The translations under genes were made by a program, and so were the position numbers. Of a DNA stretch of 64,000 nt, positions 38,070-45,185 are shown one piece after another. A model generated the notes under the pieces. That model was not told the DNA's origin and searched no databases. It saw only the letters and a list, made by a program, of their open reading frames with translations. The stretch is from Nocardia sp. NBC_00403 (GTDB lineage Bacteria > Actinomycetota > Actinomycetes > Mycobacteriales > Mycobacteriaceae). Location of the stretch: the NCBI RefSeq assembly GCF_036046055.1, contig NZ_CP107939.1, positions 4,340,001 to 4,404,000 on the forward strand, in the 5' to 3' direction. Positions within the stretch are counted from its first letter, which is position 1, and every line of letters starts with the position of its first letter.

Positions 38070-38432
38070 GTGAGCATTGCCGACTCCGAGTATGAACTGA
38101 TTGCCATCAGTGAGCTCTACCTTGCGAAATACGAATGTAGCGCAGTACCTGTTTCCAGTAGGGATCCTTCTTTTGTAACGAGTGGGTATCGAAATGGTCG
38201 ATTATTAGTTGCAATTGTTGTCGTGCTAGTTGATATCGCGGCAACTCCTGTTCTGGAATGCGAGGAAACTCCTGTTCTGGAATGGAATTCGCAGGGAATC
38301 GGCATTGCGGAACCGGTTCGGTGCGGTGGCCGCGTACTCGGGTCGTGGTCAGCGCTCGACAGGTCCATGCCGTGTCCTTCGGCAGCGACCACCACGAGGC
38401 GAACCGGCGGCCGAGACGCTGGCAGTACGTGA
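38070..38432 (+). CDS. doubtful ORF in AT-richer DNA
   Basis: 120 codons from GTG at 38070, preceded by a G-rich stretch. It begins MSIADSEYELIAISELYLAKYE, plausible coding sequence, then passes through a hydrophobic segment and a 24-bp tandem repeat giving TPVLECEETPVLEW. The second half loses codon bias. It may be a gene whose end was altered by the repeat, or a chance frame. Confidence 0.3.
   Translation: MSIADSEYELIAISELYLAKYECSAVPVSSRDPSFVTSGYRNGRLLVAIVVVLVDIAATPVLECEETPVLEWNSQGIGIAEPVRCGGRVLGSWSALDRSMPCPSAATTTRRTGGRDAGST
38243..38284. repeat. 24-bp-period tandem duplication
   Basis: AACTCCTGTTCTGGAATG occurs at 38243-38260 and again at 38267-38284, an exact 18-base match with a 24-base period, multiple of three. 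It lies in AT-richer DNA before the secretory lipase gene. It looks like a recent slippage duplication. Confidence 0.85.
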
Positions 38433-38580
38433 TGCGCTGCGGTGTCCGTTGGCGACGTGCACAACTGGTCGCAGCGGAAGCTGTCGGAATGCGGATGGCG
38501 TCACAGCTTGGTTCAGCGGTCTACTTGTCACCAGTCCGGTGATCGGACGACTGGATCACATACATCGAGGTGAGGGCTAT

Positions 38581-39915
38581 ATGTTCGGGGTTCCCCGTAG
38601 ATCCAAATGGGTCGCGGCGCTATTGACGGCGCTGTGCCTTTCGGTGGCCGCCGGGGTCGCCGCAGGCGATCCTTTTCCAGCCTTTCCGCCGGATCAAAAC
38701 CAGTTGCCGCAGTTGCCTGCGGAACCGTCGCTCTACGACCTGCTCCCGATCCCGGTACCCGACGAGGACCCGTGGTACGCGGATCCGGCGGATTTGGCGG
38801 CATATGCGCCGGGTGAGATCATTCGCACCCGCACGGTGCAGACTCGGATCCTGGGAATCCCGTTCCCCGTCGACACCAGGCAGCTGCTCTATCGCAGCAA
38901 CGATGTGCACGACAACCCCATCGCGACCGCCACCTCGGTGATCACTCCCGGCATTCCGTGGCTCGGTGGCCCCCGCCCGGTTGTTTCGTTCCAGGAAGCG
39001 ATCGACTCGACCGACTCGTCGTGCAATCCGTCGTACACGCTGCAAACGGGCACCATGAAAGAAAGCCTGCTTGCGCAATATTGGCTGATGCAGGGCTTCG
39101 CGCTGAACGTCCCGGATTTCGATGGCAAGTTCAACACCTTCAATACCTTCGACGAAGGCAAGATGGTGCTCGACAGTCTTCGTGCCATGAAAAACGATGC
39201 GGCGCTGGGGCTTACCGATTCGGGGATCGCGCTGTACGGCTACTCCGGCGGCGGTTCCGGTTCGATCCGGGCGGCCGAGCTGCGCAGAACATACGCTCCC
39301 GATGTGCGACTGCTGGGTACCGCTATCGGCGGCACACCCGGTGATCTGCGGTTACAGGCGCGCTACGCGACCATGCGGCAACCCGGACTCACCGGAATCA
39401 GCAACTTCACCATGTGGCTCGGTTTCGCGGGCCTATCGCGTGAATTCCCTGAGGTATTCGACGCGAAGAAGCTGCTGACCGAGGAGGGCCAACGCATTCT
39501 GCACGATGTGCAGAGCCGCTGCGTCTACACCATTGCGCTGACCGGAATGTATCGGCCGATCAGCGACTACTACCAGCCGGGCAAGACGTTGGAATCCATT
39601 CCCGAGGTCATGCAGGTGCTGACGGAGCAAAGTCTCGGTCAGCAGATTCCGGACAGTCCCCTCTTCTGGTGGCATGGGATGTGGGACGAGTTGATACCGC
39701 CGTCGGTGGTGCTGCCGGTGGTCGACGAGTACTGGAATCGTGGCGCCGATCTACGGTTCTACACGATGCCGCTGCCGGAGCACATCACCAACGCGGCCGC
39801 GGGATGGCCGCCGGCGGTGGCGTGGACCAGCGCGGTCCTGCGTGGTCTTGCGCCGGGTCCTCGGTTCAAGGCGGACTCCCGGATCCTGGGCAGCACTGGC
39901 CTCCCGGGTAGCTAG
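38581..39915 (+). CDS. secretory lipase (LIP family)
   Basis: 444 aa from ATG at 38581. A signal peptide (SKWVAALLTALCLSVAAGVAAG) directs export. The body is a LIP-type triacylglycerol lipase fold: nucleophile elbow ALYGYSGGGSGS, acid residue in WWHGMWDELIPP, catalytic His in MPLPEHITNAA. Family members hydrolyse host or medium lipids outside the cell, and Nocardia carry many copies. The stop is convergent with, and overlaps by four bases, the TetR gene on the other strand. Confidence 0.92.
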   Translation: MFGVPRRSKWVAALLTALCLSVAAGVAAGDPFPAFPPDQNQLPQLPAEPSLYDLLPIPVPDEDPWYADPADLAAYAPGEIIRTRTVQTRILGIPFPVDTRQLLYRSNDVHDNPIATATSVITPGIPWLGGPRPVVSFQEAIDSTDSSCNPSYTLQTGTMKESLLAQYWLMQGFALNVPDFDGKFNTFNTFDEGKMVLDSLRAMKNDAALGLTDSGIALYGYSGGGSGSIRAAELRRTYAPDVRLLGTAIGGTPGDLRLQARYATMRQPGLTGISNFTMWLGFAGLSREFPEVFDAKKLLTEEGQRILHDVQSRCVYTIALTGMYRPISDYYQPGKTLESIPEVMQVLTEQSLGQQIPDSPLFWWHGMWDELIPPSVVLPVVDEYWNRGADLRFYTMPLPEHITNAAAGWPPAVAWTSAVLRGLAPGPRFKADSRILGSTGLPGS

Positions 39916-40538
39916 TTCGGGCTCGTCATCCCGTTCTCCAGCAGCGCGAGGCAGTCGTCGAGCAATTGTCGGTGGCGCTGCATGAATCCTTCCGACAGGT
40001 CGTCAGCCGCTGCAGTCCATGCTGCGATCGCGACGCCGATGATGGCGCCGGCGAGGGTGGTGGTCGGTAGGTCGGGAGCGGGCAGGCCGAGGCGTTCGGC
40101 CAGCTCACCCGCGAGCAGCGGGATCGCGGCGGCCATCTGTGCGGGCACCCTAGCGCGGAGTTCGGGGACGGTGCGCAGGAGATGTTCGCGTTCCGCGCTG
40201 ATGGCCCTGTCGGCGGGTGTTGCCGAGTCGGTCAGTGCGCGCACTGTGTCACGAAGTGCCCGAACGGGATTGATGCCTTCGAGGTTGTCCGGGAGTGCGG
40301 CGATCACCGCGAGGTCGGCGACGTCGTGCAGCACGACGTCGGCCTTGGCTGGGAAGTAGCGGAAGAAGGTCACGCGTGACACGCCCGCGGCGGCAGCGAT
40401 CTGGTCGACGGTGGTTGCGGTGTAGCCCTGTTCGCGGAACAGCCGTAGTGCTTCGCGTTGCAGCGTGGCCTGTGCCAGCGCCTTCTTCCGTTCGCGGTGC
40501 GACCCCGTTGCCGGGGTCGAACGATCTGGTGACGTCAC
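39912..40538 (-). CDS. TetR family transcriptional regulator
   Basis: 208 aa. N-terminal HTH: ATLQREALRLFREQGYTATT, then AAAAGVSRVTFFRYFPAKADVV, the usual TetR pattern with an extended basic start. Its ATG overlaps the stop of the upstream hydrolase-like crotonase gene (ATGA), so the two are translationally coupled. It probably represses its own operon and the divergent dedA through the palindromes at 41428-41471. Confidence 0.9.
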   Translation of the reverse strand: MTSPDRSTPATGSHRERKKALAQATLQREALRLFREQGYTATTVDQIAAAAGVSRVTFFRYFPAKADVVLHDVADLAVIAALPDNLEGINPVRALRDTVRALTDSATPADRAISAEREHLLRTVPELRARVPAQMAAAIPLLAGELAERLGLPAPDLPTTTLAGAIIGVAIAAWTAAADDLSEGFMQRHRQLLDDCLALLENGMTSPN

Positions 40539-41383
40539 GAGGTACCGAACCGGCTGTTCATTGTGCGCAGTTTATCGAGGTCGCCTGCTTCGCCCATTGT
40601 CATACCCCAGAGTTGGTGCGCAGCGTGGAACCCGAGGTCTTCGACGAGGGCGCGCTTCCATGGACGGGTCGCGATCGCGTGCGTCAGCCGGCGTGAGCCG
40701 CGCGGTCGCGCCATGATCATTTCGGCGATCTGCCACGCCCTCGGCAGTAGTCGATCCCGGCGGAGGATTTCGTTGACCAAGCCTAATTCCATTGCGGTGC
40801 GGCCACTTATCGGCTCACCTGTGTACATGTAGTAGGACGCGCGCTTGACCCCGATGGTGCGCTGCAAGGTCAGTGCCATGCCGTCGCCGGGGACGCCACC
40901 GGCGAGGAAGTGCGGGTCGAAGAAATCGGCGTCCTCGACGCAGAGTGTGATATCGCAGGCGGTCGCGAATTCGCAATGGGTCCCCGGCCCGTTGACGGCG
41001 GCGATCGTCGGTATGTCGATGGCGAACAAGAGGTTCTGTAGCAGCAGCACCATGTCGTCGTACATCTTCAGCTGACTGTCGATGGTCCAGTCGGGGAAGG
41101 GCGTGTGCCACAGCTGCGACGGGTCGCCGGTATGCCACCAATCGCCGGTTCCGGTGATGATGACGACCTCGTTCTCCGGGTCGTTGCCGACCTCGGTCCA
41201 CACGCGATGCCAGGCGTTGTGGCCGCGCCAGCTGTGCTGGAACGGTCCGCCGTCGGTGTGCATCCTCAGCTCGATGATGCCGTTGCGGCGGGTCATCACG
41301 AAAAACTCGCGGTACCGCTCGGCGTACTCCTCGAAGGGCGTGTATGCCGCGCGGCCGTCGAACGGCGACAGGTTCTCGGTCAC
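40535..41383 (-). CDS. crotonase-superfamily enzyme, 6-oxocamphor-hydrolase-like
   Basis: 282 aa from GTG at 41381-41383, preceded by GAGAGG. The sequence resembles 6-oxocamphor hydrolase of Rhodococcus, which cleaves C-C bonds of cyclic beta-diketones: shared blocks include PFEEYAERYREF, VVIITGTGDWW, IPTIAAVNGPGTH, FFDPHFLAGGVPGDGMA and LLPRAWQIAEMI. The His of the DPHF segment and the Asp of PGDG match catalytic residues of that enzyme. Hydrolysis of a beta-diketone or vinylogous substrate is therefore more likely than hydration of enoyl-CoA (inference). Cotranscribed with the TetR gene. Confidence 0.8.
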   Translation of the reverse strand: MTENLSPFDGRAAYTPFEEYAERYREFFVMTRRNGIIELRMHTDGGPFQHSWRGHNAWHRVWTEVGNDPENEVVIITGTGDWWHTGDPSQLWHTPFPDWTIDSQLKMYDDMVLLLQNLLFAIDIPTIAAVNGPGTHCEFATACDITLCVEDADFFDPHFLAGGVPGDGMALTLQRTIGVKRASYYMYTGEPISGRTAMELGLVNEILRRDRLLPRAWQIAEMIMARPRGSRRLTHAIATRPWKRALVEDLGFHAAHQLWGMTMGEAGDLDKLRTMNSRFGTS

Positions 41384-41427
41384 GGTGGATCCTCTCGGTG
41401 CTCGTGGGTGAGCGTCCTCCGCCCATT

Positions 41428-41471
41428 GCCAAAATGATACTAGTAACAAATGATATGAGTATCATTTTGGC
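41428..41471. promoter_or_regulatory. double palindromic operator shared with dedA
   Basis: Outer perfect inverted repeat of 14 bp: GCCAAAATGATACT (41428-41441) and AGTATCATTTTGGC (41458-41471). Inside lie two smaller dyads: TGATACTAGTAACA (41435-41448, one mismatch) and AATGATA/TATCATT around TGAG (41449-41466). It fills the gap between the hydrolase-like gene and dedA and touches the dedA ATG. Probable site for the TetR protein encoded at 39912-40538. Confidence 0.8.
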
Positions 41472-42113
41472 ATGAATGATCAGCTGCTGGATCTGGCGCG
41501 CGACGTAATGGGCTCGCCCTTGGTCTATCTCGTTGTTTTCGCTGTCGCCGGGCTGGACGGAGTCCTCCCGGTATTCCCCAGCGAAGTCGTGCTGCTCGTC
41601 TCGGGCGGTTTCGCGGCGACCGGTCGTCCGAACATCGGGTTGCTCATCCTCGCCGCGTCGGCCGGCGCGGCGGTCGGCGACCACGTGAGCTTTCGGATCG
41701 GCAGGCACGCGGGACGGCCGCTGCTGCGCAAGATTCCGGTGGGAACCAAGCGGCACCGGGCGGTTGGCTGGATCGTGAGCGTGCTGGAGCGTCGCGGACC
41801 GGTCTTCATCGTGATCGGCCGGTTCCTGCCCGGCATGCGGTCGATCATGACGCTCACCGCGGGGGCGGTCGGCGTCCCACCACGAACCTTCACCGCATTC
41901 GACATCATCGGAGCTGTGCTGTGGGGTATATCGGGTGCGCTGCTCGGCTACTTCGGCGGCAACACCTTCCAGGATTCACCGCTCGCCGGTTTCTCCTTCG
42001 CCCTGGTCCTCGTGACGACGGTCGTCGTGCTCGGCGAAGTGGGACGCAGGCTGCAAGCGTCGGGCAACCGGACTGCGCACAGCGCGAAATGCACTCAGGG
42101 CCAGCGGCGATGA
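41472..42113 (+). CDS. DedA family membrane protein
   Basis: 213 aa from ATG at 41472, which abuts the operator, so the mRNA must have a very short or no leader. DedA proteins are membrane-integrated flippases or transporters (undecaprenyl or phospholipid recycling) needed for envelope integrity. Motifs: PVFPSEVVLLVSGGFAATG (conserved acidic residue) and GRFLPGMRSIMTLTAGAVG (the R-x-x-P-G signature). Co-regulation with a diketone hydrolase is unusual; it may respond to a membrane-active compound. Confidence 0.88.
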   Translation: MNDQLLDLARDVMGSPLVYLVVFAVAGLDGVLPVFPSEVVLLVSGGFAATGRPNIGLLILAASAGAAVGDHVSFRIGRHAGRPLLRKIPVGTKRHRAVGWIVSVLERRGPVFIVIGRFLPGMRSIMTLTAGAVGVPPRTFTAFDIIGAVLWGISGALLGYFGGNTFQDSPLAGFSFALVLVTTVVVLGEVGRRLQASGNRTAHSAKCTQGQRR

Positions 42114-42156
42114 CGGAGCCCGTCGGCGAGGCGCCCGCACCGGCGCCTTCGGTCGG

Positions 42157-42312
42157 CTACCTGCCGTGGTGGTCGCGCCTGTGGACTTCCTCTTCGTGTT
42201 CGCTGATTTCGCGCTCGAGTTCCTGGTGAAGGATGCCGCCGGCGCGTGATCTGCGCAGCGCCGCGAGGTCGCGCATGAGCTCCAGGTAGTTCTTTTCACT
42301 CGTTCGGCGCAT
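42157..42312 (-). CDS. 51-aa charged helical protein
   Basis: 52 codons including TAG, from ATG at 42310-42312. The product begins MRRTSEKNYLELMRDL, continues AALRRSRAGGILHQELER and ends EISEHEEEVHRRDHHGR: an amphipathic, charged helix with good coding bias, unlike the surrounding frames. No other gene occupies this 485-bp gap between dedA and the EamA gene. Family unknown. Confidence 0.5.
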   Translation of the reverse strand: MRRTSEKNYLELMRDLAALRRSRAGGILHQELEREISEHEEEVHRRDHHGR

Positions 42313-42598
42313 CACACACCCGGATGTGGCCTGCGTCGCACGCCAGCCGAAAGCGGTGCAGCGTCATGTCCGGCCGCTCCTGCCTCGGCCGTGGGCGGGC
42401 CGACTGTTGCGCGGAGACGTCGCGGTGTCTGTGTCCGTGAACGAAGTGCCTCCGGCTTCCTCAACGGTACACTGCCGCAGCTACCTGCCGATTCGACGCG
42501 AACGGCCTGGCGTGGGGCTGTCGAGCGGCTGAAGGCTGCGGCGGGGGCGGTATCGGAAAACTGTGTGCTTTCCCGTCGGGGTGCTCTACGTTCGGAGA

Positions 42599-43522
42599 AT
42601 GGAGCAAGGCGTTCGGTCCGACGATCGGAAGGCGGTCGTCGCGGCCGTTGTCACGGTGGTGTTGTGGGCTTCGGCATTCGTGTTCATTCGTGCTGCGGGA
42701 GAAGACTTCTCACCGGGAGCGCTGGCGCTGGGCCGACTGTTGACCGGAGCCATCGCCTTGGTGGCGATCCTGATCGTCACGGGGGAGGGGTTGCCTGCCC
42801 GAGCTGCGTGGCGGGGCATCTTGATCTCCGGTGTGCTCTGGTTCGGGGTGTATATGGTCGCCCTGAACTGGGGTGAGCAGTATGTCGATGCGGGCACCGC
42901 GGCGATGGTGATCAACATCGGGCCTGTGCTGATTGCCGTGCTGAGTGGATTGGTGCTGGGTGAGGGGTTCCCCACGCGGCTGATGGTGGGGATCGCGGTG
43001 GCGTTCGCCGGCGCGATCGTGGTCGGGCTGTCGAACTCTGGTGGCGGCCGCAGCGCGGTGCTCGGGGTGATCCTGTGCCTGACGGCTGCGGCGACCTGGG
43101 CGATATCGGTGGTCGCGCAGAAACCCGCGCTCGCCCATGCGTCGGCGCTGCAGGTGACCACCGGCGGATGCGTGATCGGCGCCATCGCCTGTCTACCGTT
43201 CACAGGTCAGCTGGTCCGCGAGGCCGTGGATGCTCCGGTGTCCTCGACGTTGAGCCTGGTGTATCTGGGTGTGTTCCCAACAGCTTTGGCGTTCACGACG
43301 TGGGCCTACGCCCTCGCCCGCACGACAGCGGGCAAGATGGGCGTGACGACCTACGCGGTCCCGGCACTCGTCGTGCTGATGGCGTGGATCGCGCTCGACG
43401 AAGTCCCGGCCCCCCTTGCCATCGTCGGCGGTCTGCTGTGCCTGTCCGGTGTGGCGATCACTCGTGCCCGCCCTCGACGCCCGAAAGATGCCGCGCCGGA
43501 ACAGGTATCGACTCCGGCGTAA
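42599..43522 (+). CDS. EamA/DMT family transporter
   Basis: 307 aa from ATG at 42599. Ten membrane helices in two EamA repeats: the first begins VVTVVLWASAFVFIRAAGEDFSP, the second LGVILCLTAAATWAISVVAQKP. Drug/metabolite transporters of this type export amino acids, metabolites or toxic compounds. The substrate cannot be predicted. An in-frame upstream start exists but lacks support. It stands alone. Confidence 0.88.
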   Translation: MEQGVRSDDRKAVVAAVVTVVLWASAFVFIRAAGEDFSPGALALGRLLTGAIALVAILIVTGEGLPARAAWRGILISGVLWFGVYMVALNWGEQYVDAGTAAMVINIGPVLIAVLSGLVLGEGFPTRLMVGIAVAFAGAIVVGLSNSGGGRSAVLGVILCLTAAATWAISVVAQKPALAHASALQVTTGGCVIGAIACLPFTGQLVREAVDAPVSSTLSLVYLGVFPTALAFTTWAYALARTTAGKMGVTTYAVPALVVLMAWIALDEVPAPLAIVGGLLCLSGVAITRARPRRPKDAAPEQVSTPA

Positions 43523-43573
43523 TCGCGCCGTGGCATGCCGAGCTCGGCCACCGGCCGCTGTGCACGGGTCCAT

Positions 43574-43990
43574 CTAGTCCCAGTAGTTGAAGAGCGCTTC
43601 GCCGCGAGTCGCAGGCTTCCAGTACTCGATATCGGCTGGGTCGATCTCGGGCTGGGCTGCGGCGTCGAACGGACCATTGAGGTCGGCTGCGGTATGCGCC
43701 TCGAATCCCGACTGCTCGGCAAGGGCGGCTACCAGTTCGCGGGCATCGACGAATGTCAGTGGGCCGGACTCGTTCGCGCCGTCGGCATGATCGATCACTC
43801 GCGGTTCGGCGATCGCGAGAACCGCTGAATCGCGTCGCCAGACCACCGCGACCCGGTAGTCGCCGTAGGCAACGATTCCCTGGTGGAAGTTCGGCGTCAC
43901 ATCATCGGGTGAACGGAACTCGATCACTTTTCCGCCTGTGCGGCGGGCCGCGTCGTAACACGCCTGGCGGAATGCGCGGAGTTGGATCAC
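43574..43990 (-). CDS. hypothetical soluble protein
   Basis: 138 aa from GTG at 43988-43990 (longer frame to 44050 possible). It begins VIQLRAFRQACYDAARRTGGKV and includes GIVAYGDYRVAVVWRRDSAVLAI, a likely beta sheet, and ends PADIEYWKPATRGEALFNYWD, a sharply defined, aromatic tail that suggests a conserved family. No membrane segment. Convergent with the EamA gene. Function unknown. Confidence 0.7.
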   Translation of the reverse strand: MIQLRAFRQACYDAARRTGGKVIEFRSPDDVTPNFHQGIVAYGDYRVAVVWRRDSAVLAIAEPRVIDHADGANESGPLTFVDARELVAALAEQSGFEAHTAADLNGPFDAAAQPEIDPADIEYWKPATRGEALFNYWD

Positions 43991-44133
43991 GACGGTGATG
44001 GTATCGCCAACTCGACGTGCGGGTTCGCGAGCGGAACCACTCGTTCGCACGCTGGCTATTCGCGGACTGCGTCCGGGGTCTGCTGTTACGCTGCGCAGAG
44101 CAAATGGAACGTGTTCTAGAAAGTGGTGACGGC

Positions 44134-44805
44134 ATGACGCAGGTGAAGCTCGTTTTCGCGCTGTGGGGTGCCGAGGATCTGCTGGCTGCCGAACTGGCCG
44201 AGCGTCTCGGGGCCGCGGGAGTCGAGACGGCTCAGGTGAACATTTCCGACAGCGCGGTCGCGCAGGCCATGGTGCGACTCACGGCGTTCGATGCGCCGGT
44301 GCAGGCGGTGGTCAGCGTCTGGTTGCGTGACGAGCAGGGCGTCGGGGCCGTGGCCGAAGTGCTCGCAGCGGTCGCCGATCGGGTCGTCGGGTGGCGGGTC
44401 GAGGCGGTGTCGCCGATCGAGCTGCCCGCCGTTCCGATCGGGGAGCGCGCGGCGGGGCTGTCGAACATCGCCTTCCTGCGGCGTCCCGCCGATCAGCCCT
44501 ACGACGAGTGGCTGGACTACTGGCGCAACCAGCACACCGAGATCGCTATCGCGACCCAAGCGACATTCGGCTATGTGCAGAACCGGGTGATCGGTGCTGC
44601 GACGGACGGAGCACCAGAGGTCGCCGCCGTGATCGAGGAGCTGTTCCCGATCGAGGCCCTGACCGACCCACACGCGTTCTACGGCAGCGGTGGTGACAAC
44701 GCGGAGCTGGCCCGGCGATTCGATCGATTGATGACGAGCGTCGCCAAGTTCGGCGCGGACAAGAACATCGACGTGGTCCCGACGAGCCGCTATCGCATTC
44801 TCTGA
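44134..44805 (+). CDS. EthD domain protein
   Basis: 223 aa from ATG at 44134 (an ATG at 44104 is also possible). The C-terminal half has the EthD dimeric alpha-beta-barrel pattern: LRRPADQPYDEWLDYWRNQHTEIAI, then GYVQNRVIG and PIEALTDPHAFYGSGGD. The N-terminal half may be a second, degenerate copy. EthD proteins assist oxidative degradation or modify polyketides. It lies directly before the biosynthetic cluster on the same strand but is separated by 380 bp, so membership is uncertain. Confidence 0.82.
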   Translation: MTQVKLVFALWGAEDLLAAELAERLGAAGVETAQVNISDSAVAQAMVRLTAFDAPVQAVVSVWLRDEQGVGAVAEVLAAVADRVVGWRVEAVSPIELPAVPIGERAAGLSNIAFLRRPADQPYDEWLDYWRNQHTEIAIATQATFGYVQNRVIGAATDGAPEVAAVIEELFPIEALTDPHAFYGSGGDNAELARRFDRLMTSVAKFGADKNIDVVPTSRYRIL

Positions 44806-44827
44806 GTCGACGGGCCGCGCGGGGCCG

Positions 44828-44935
44828 TTACTCGCGGCTGGCCAAGGCGTCGAGCCAGGTCCCGGCCGCATACGATGCGCAGCCGTGCCCGGGGTCGTCG
44901 ACCTCACGGCTCATCAGCCGATTATCCCAAGACAT
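44828..44935 (-). CDS. doubtful 35-aa small ORF
   Basis: 36 codons including stop, from ATG at 44933-44935. Product MSWDNRLMSREVDDPG, then HGCASYAAGTWLDALASRE, with natural composition and good third-position bias. The frame stays open about 70 codons further upstream with no start codon. It may be a small gene, the tail of a decayed gene, or chance. No ribosome site is convincing. Confidence 0.25.
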   Translation of the reverse strand: MSWDNRLMSREVDDPGHGCASYAAGTWLDALASRE

Positions 44936-45185
44936 GACAGCGAGGGGTCGACATCCGTCGATCGGAACCTCTGATTTACCCGAGGTGTGCTCGAAGCGGG
45001 CTCTGCCGATCGCGGACTTCGTATCGGTGCATGGAATCTTGTGTCGGTCTCCCCACTCAGGGTGGGTTTGATGCTCACCCCGGGGGTTAGCTGGGCGATA
45101 CCTGTGGTCCCTATCTCCAGGGGCGTGGAGAGCGGATAGTAATAGTCATCCCCTATGACGATCTCCATTACGAAGGAACTACGGA
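44936..45185. promoter_or_regulatory. upstream region of the biosynthetic cluster
   Basis: The DNA before the first cluster gene contains GC-rich dyads (for example around CACCCCGGGGGT near 45078) and an AT-rich patch (AGTAATAG near 45138) that could be the -10. GAAGGA at 45172-45177 is the ribosome site of the fatty-acyl-AMP ligase. No defined operator could be assigned. Confidence 0.4.

Noticed and set aside
44914..45168. An 84-codon minus-strand frame before the fatty-acyl-AMP ligase
   Set aside because: Codon bias fades after the first 30 codons, no ribosome site, and it overlaps the probable promoter of the cluster.
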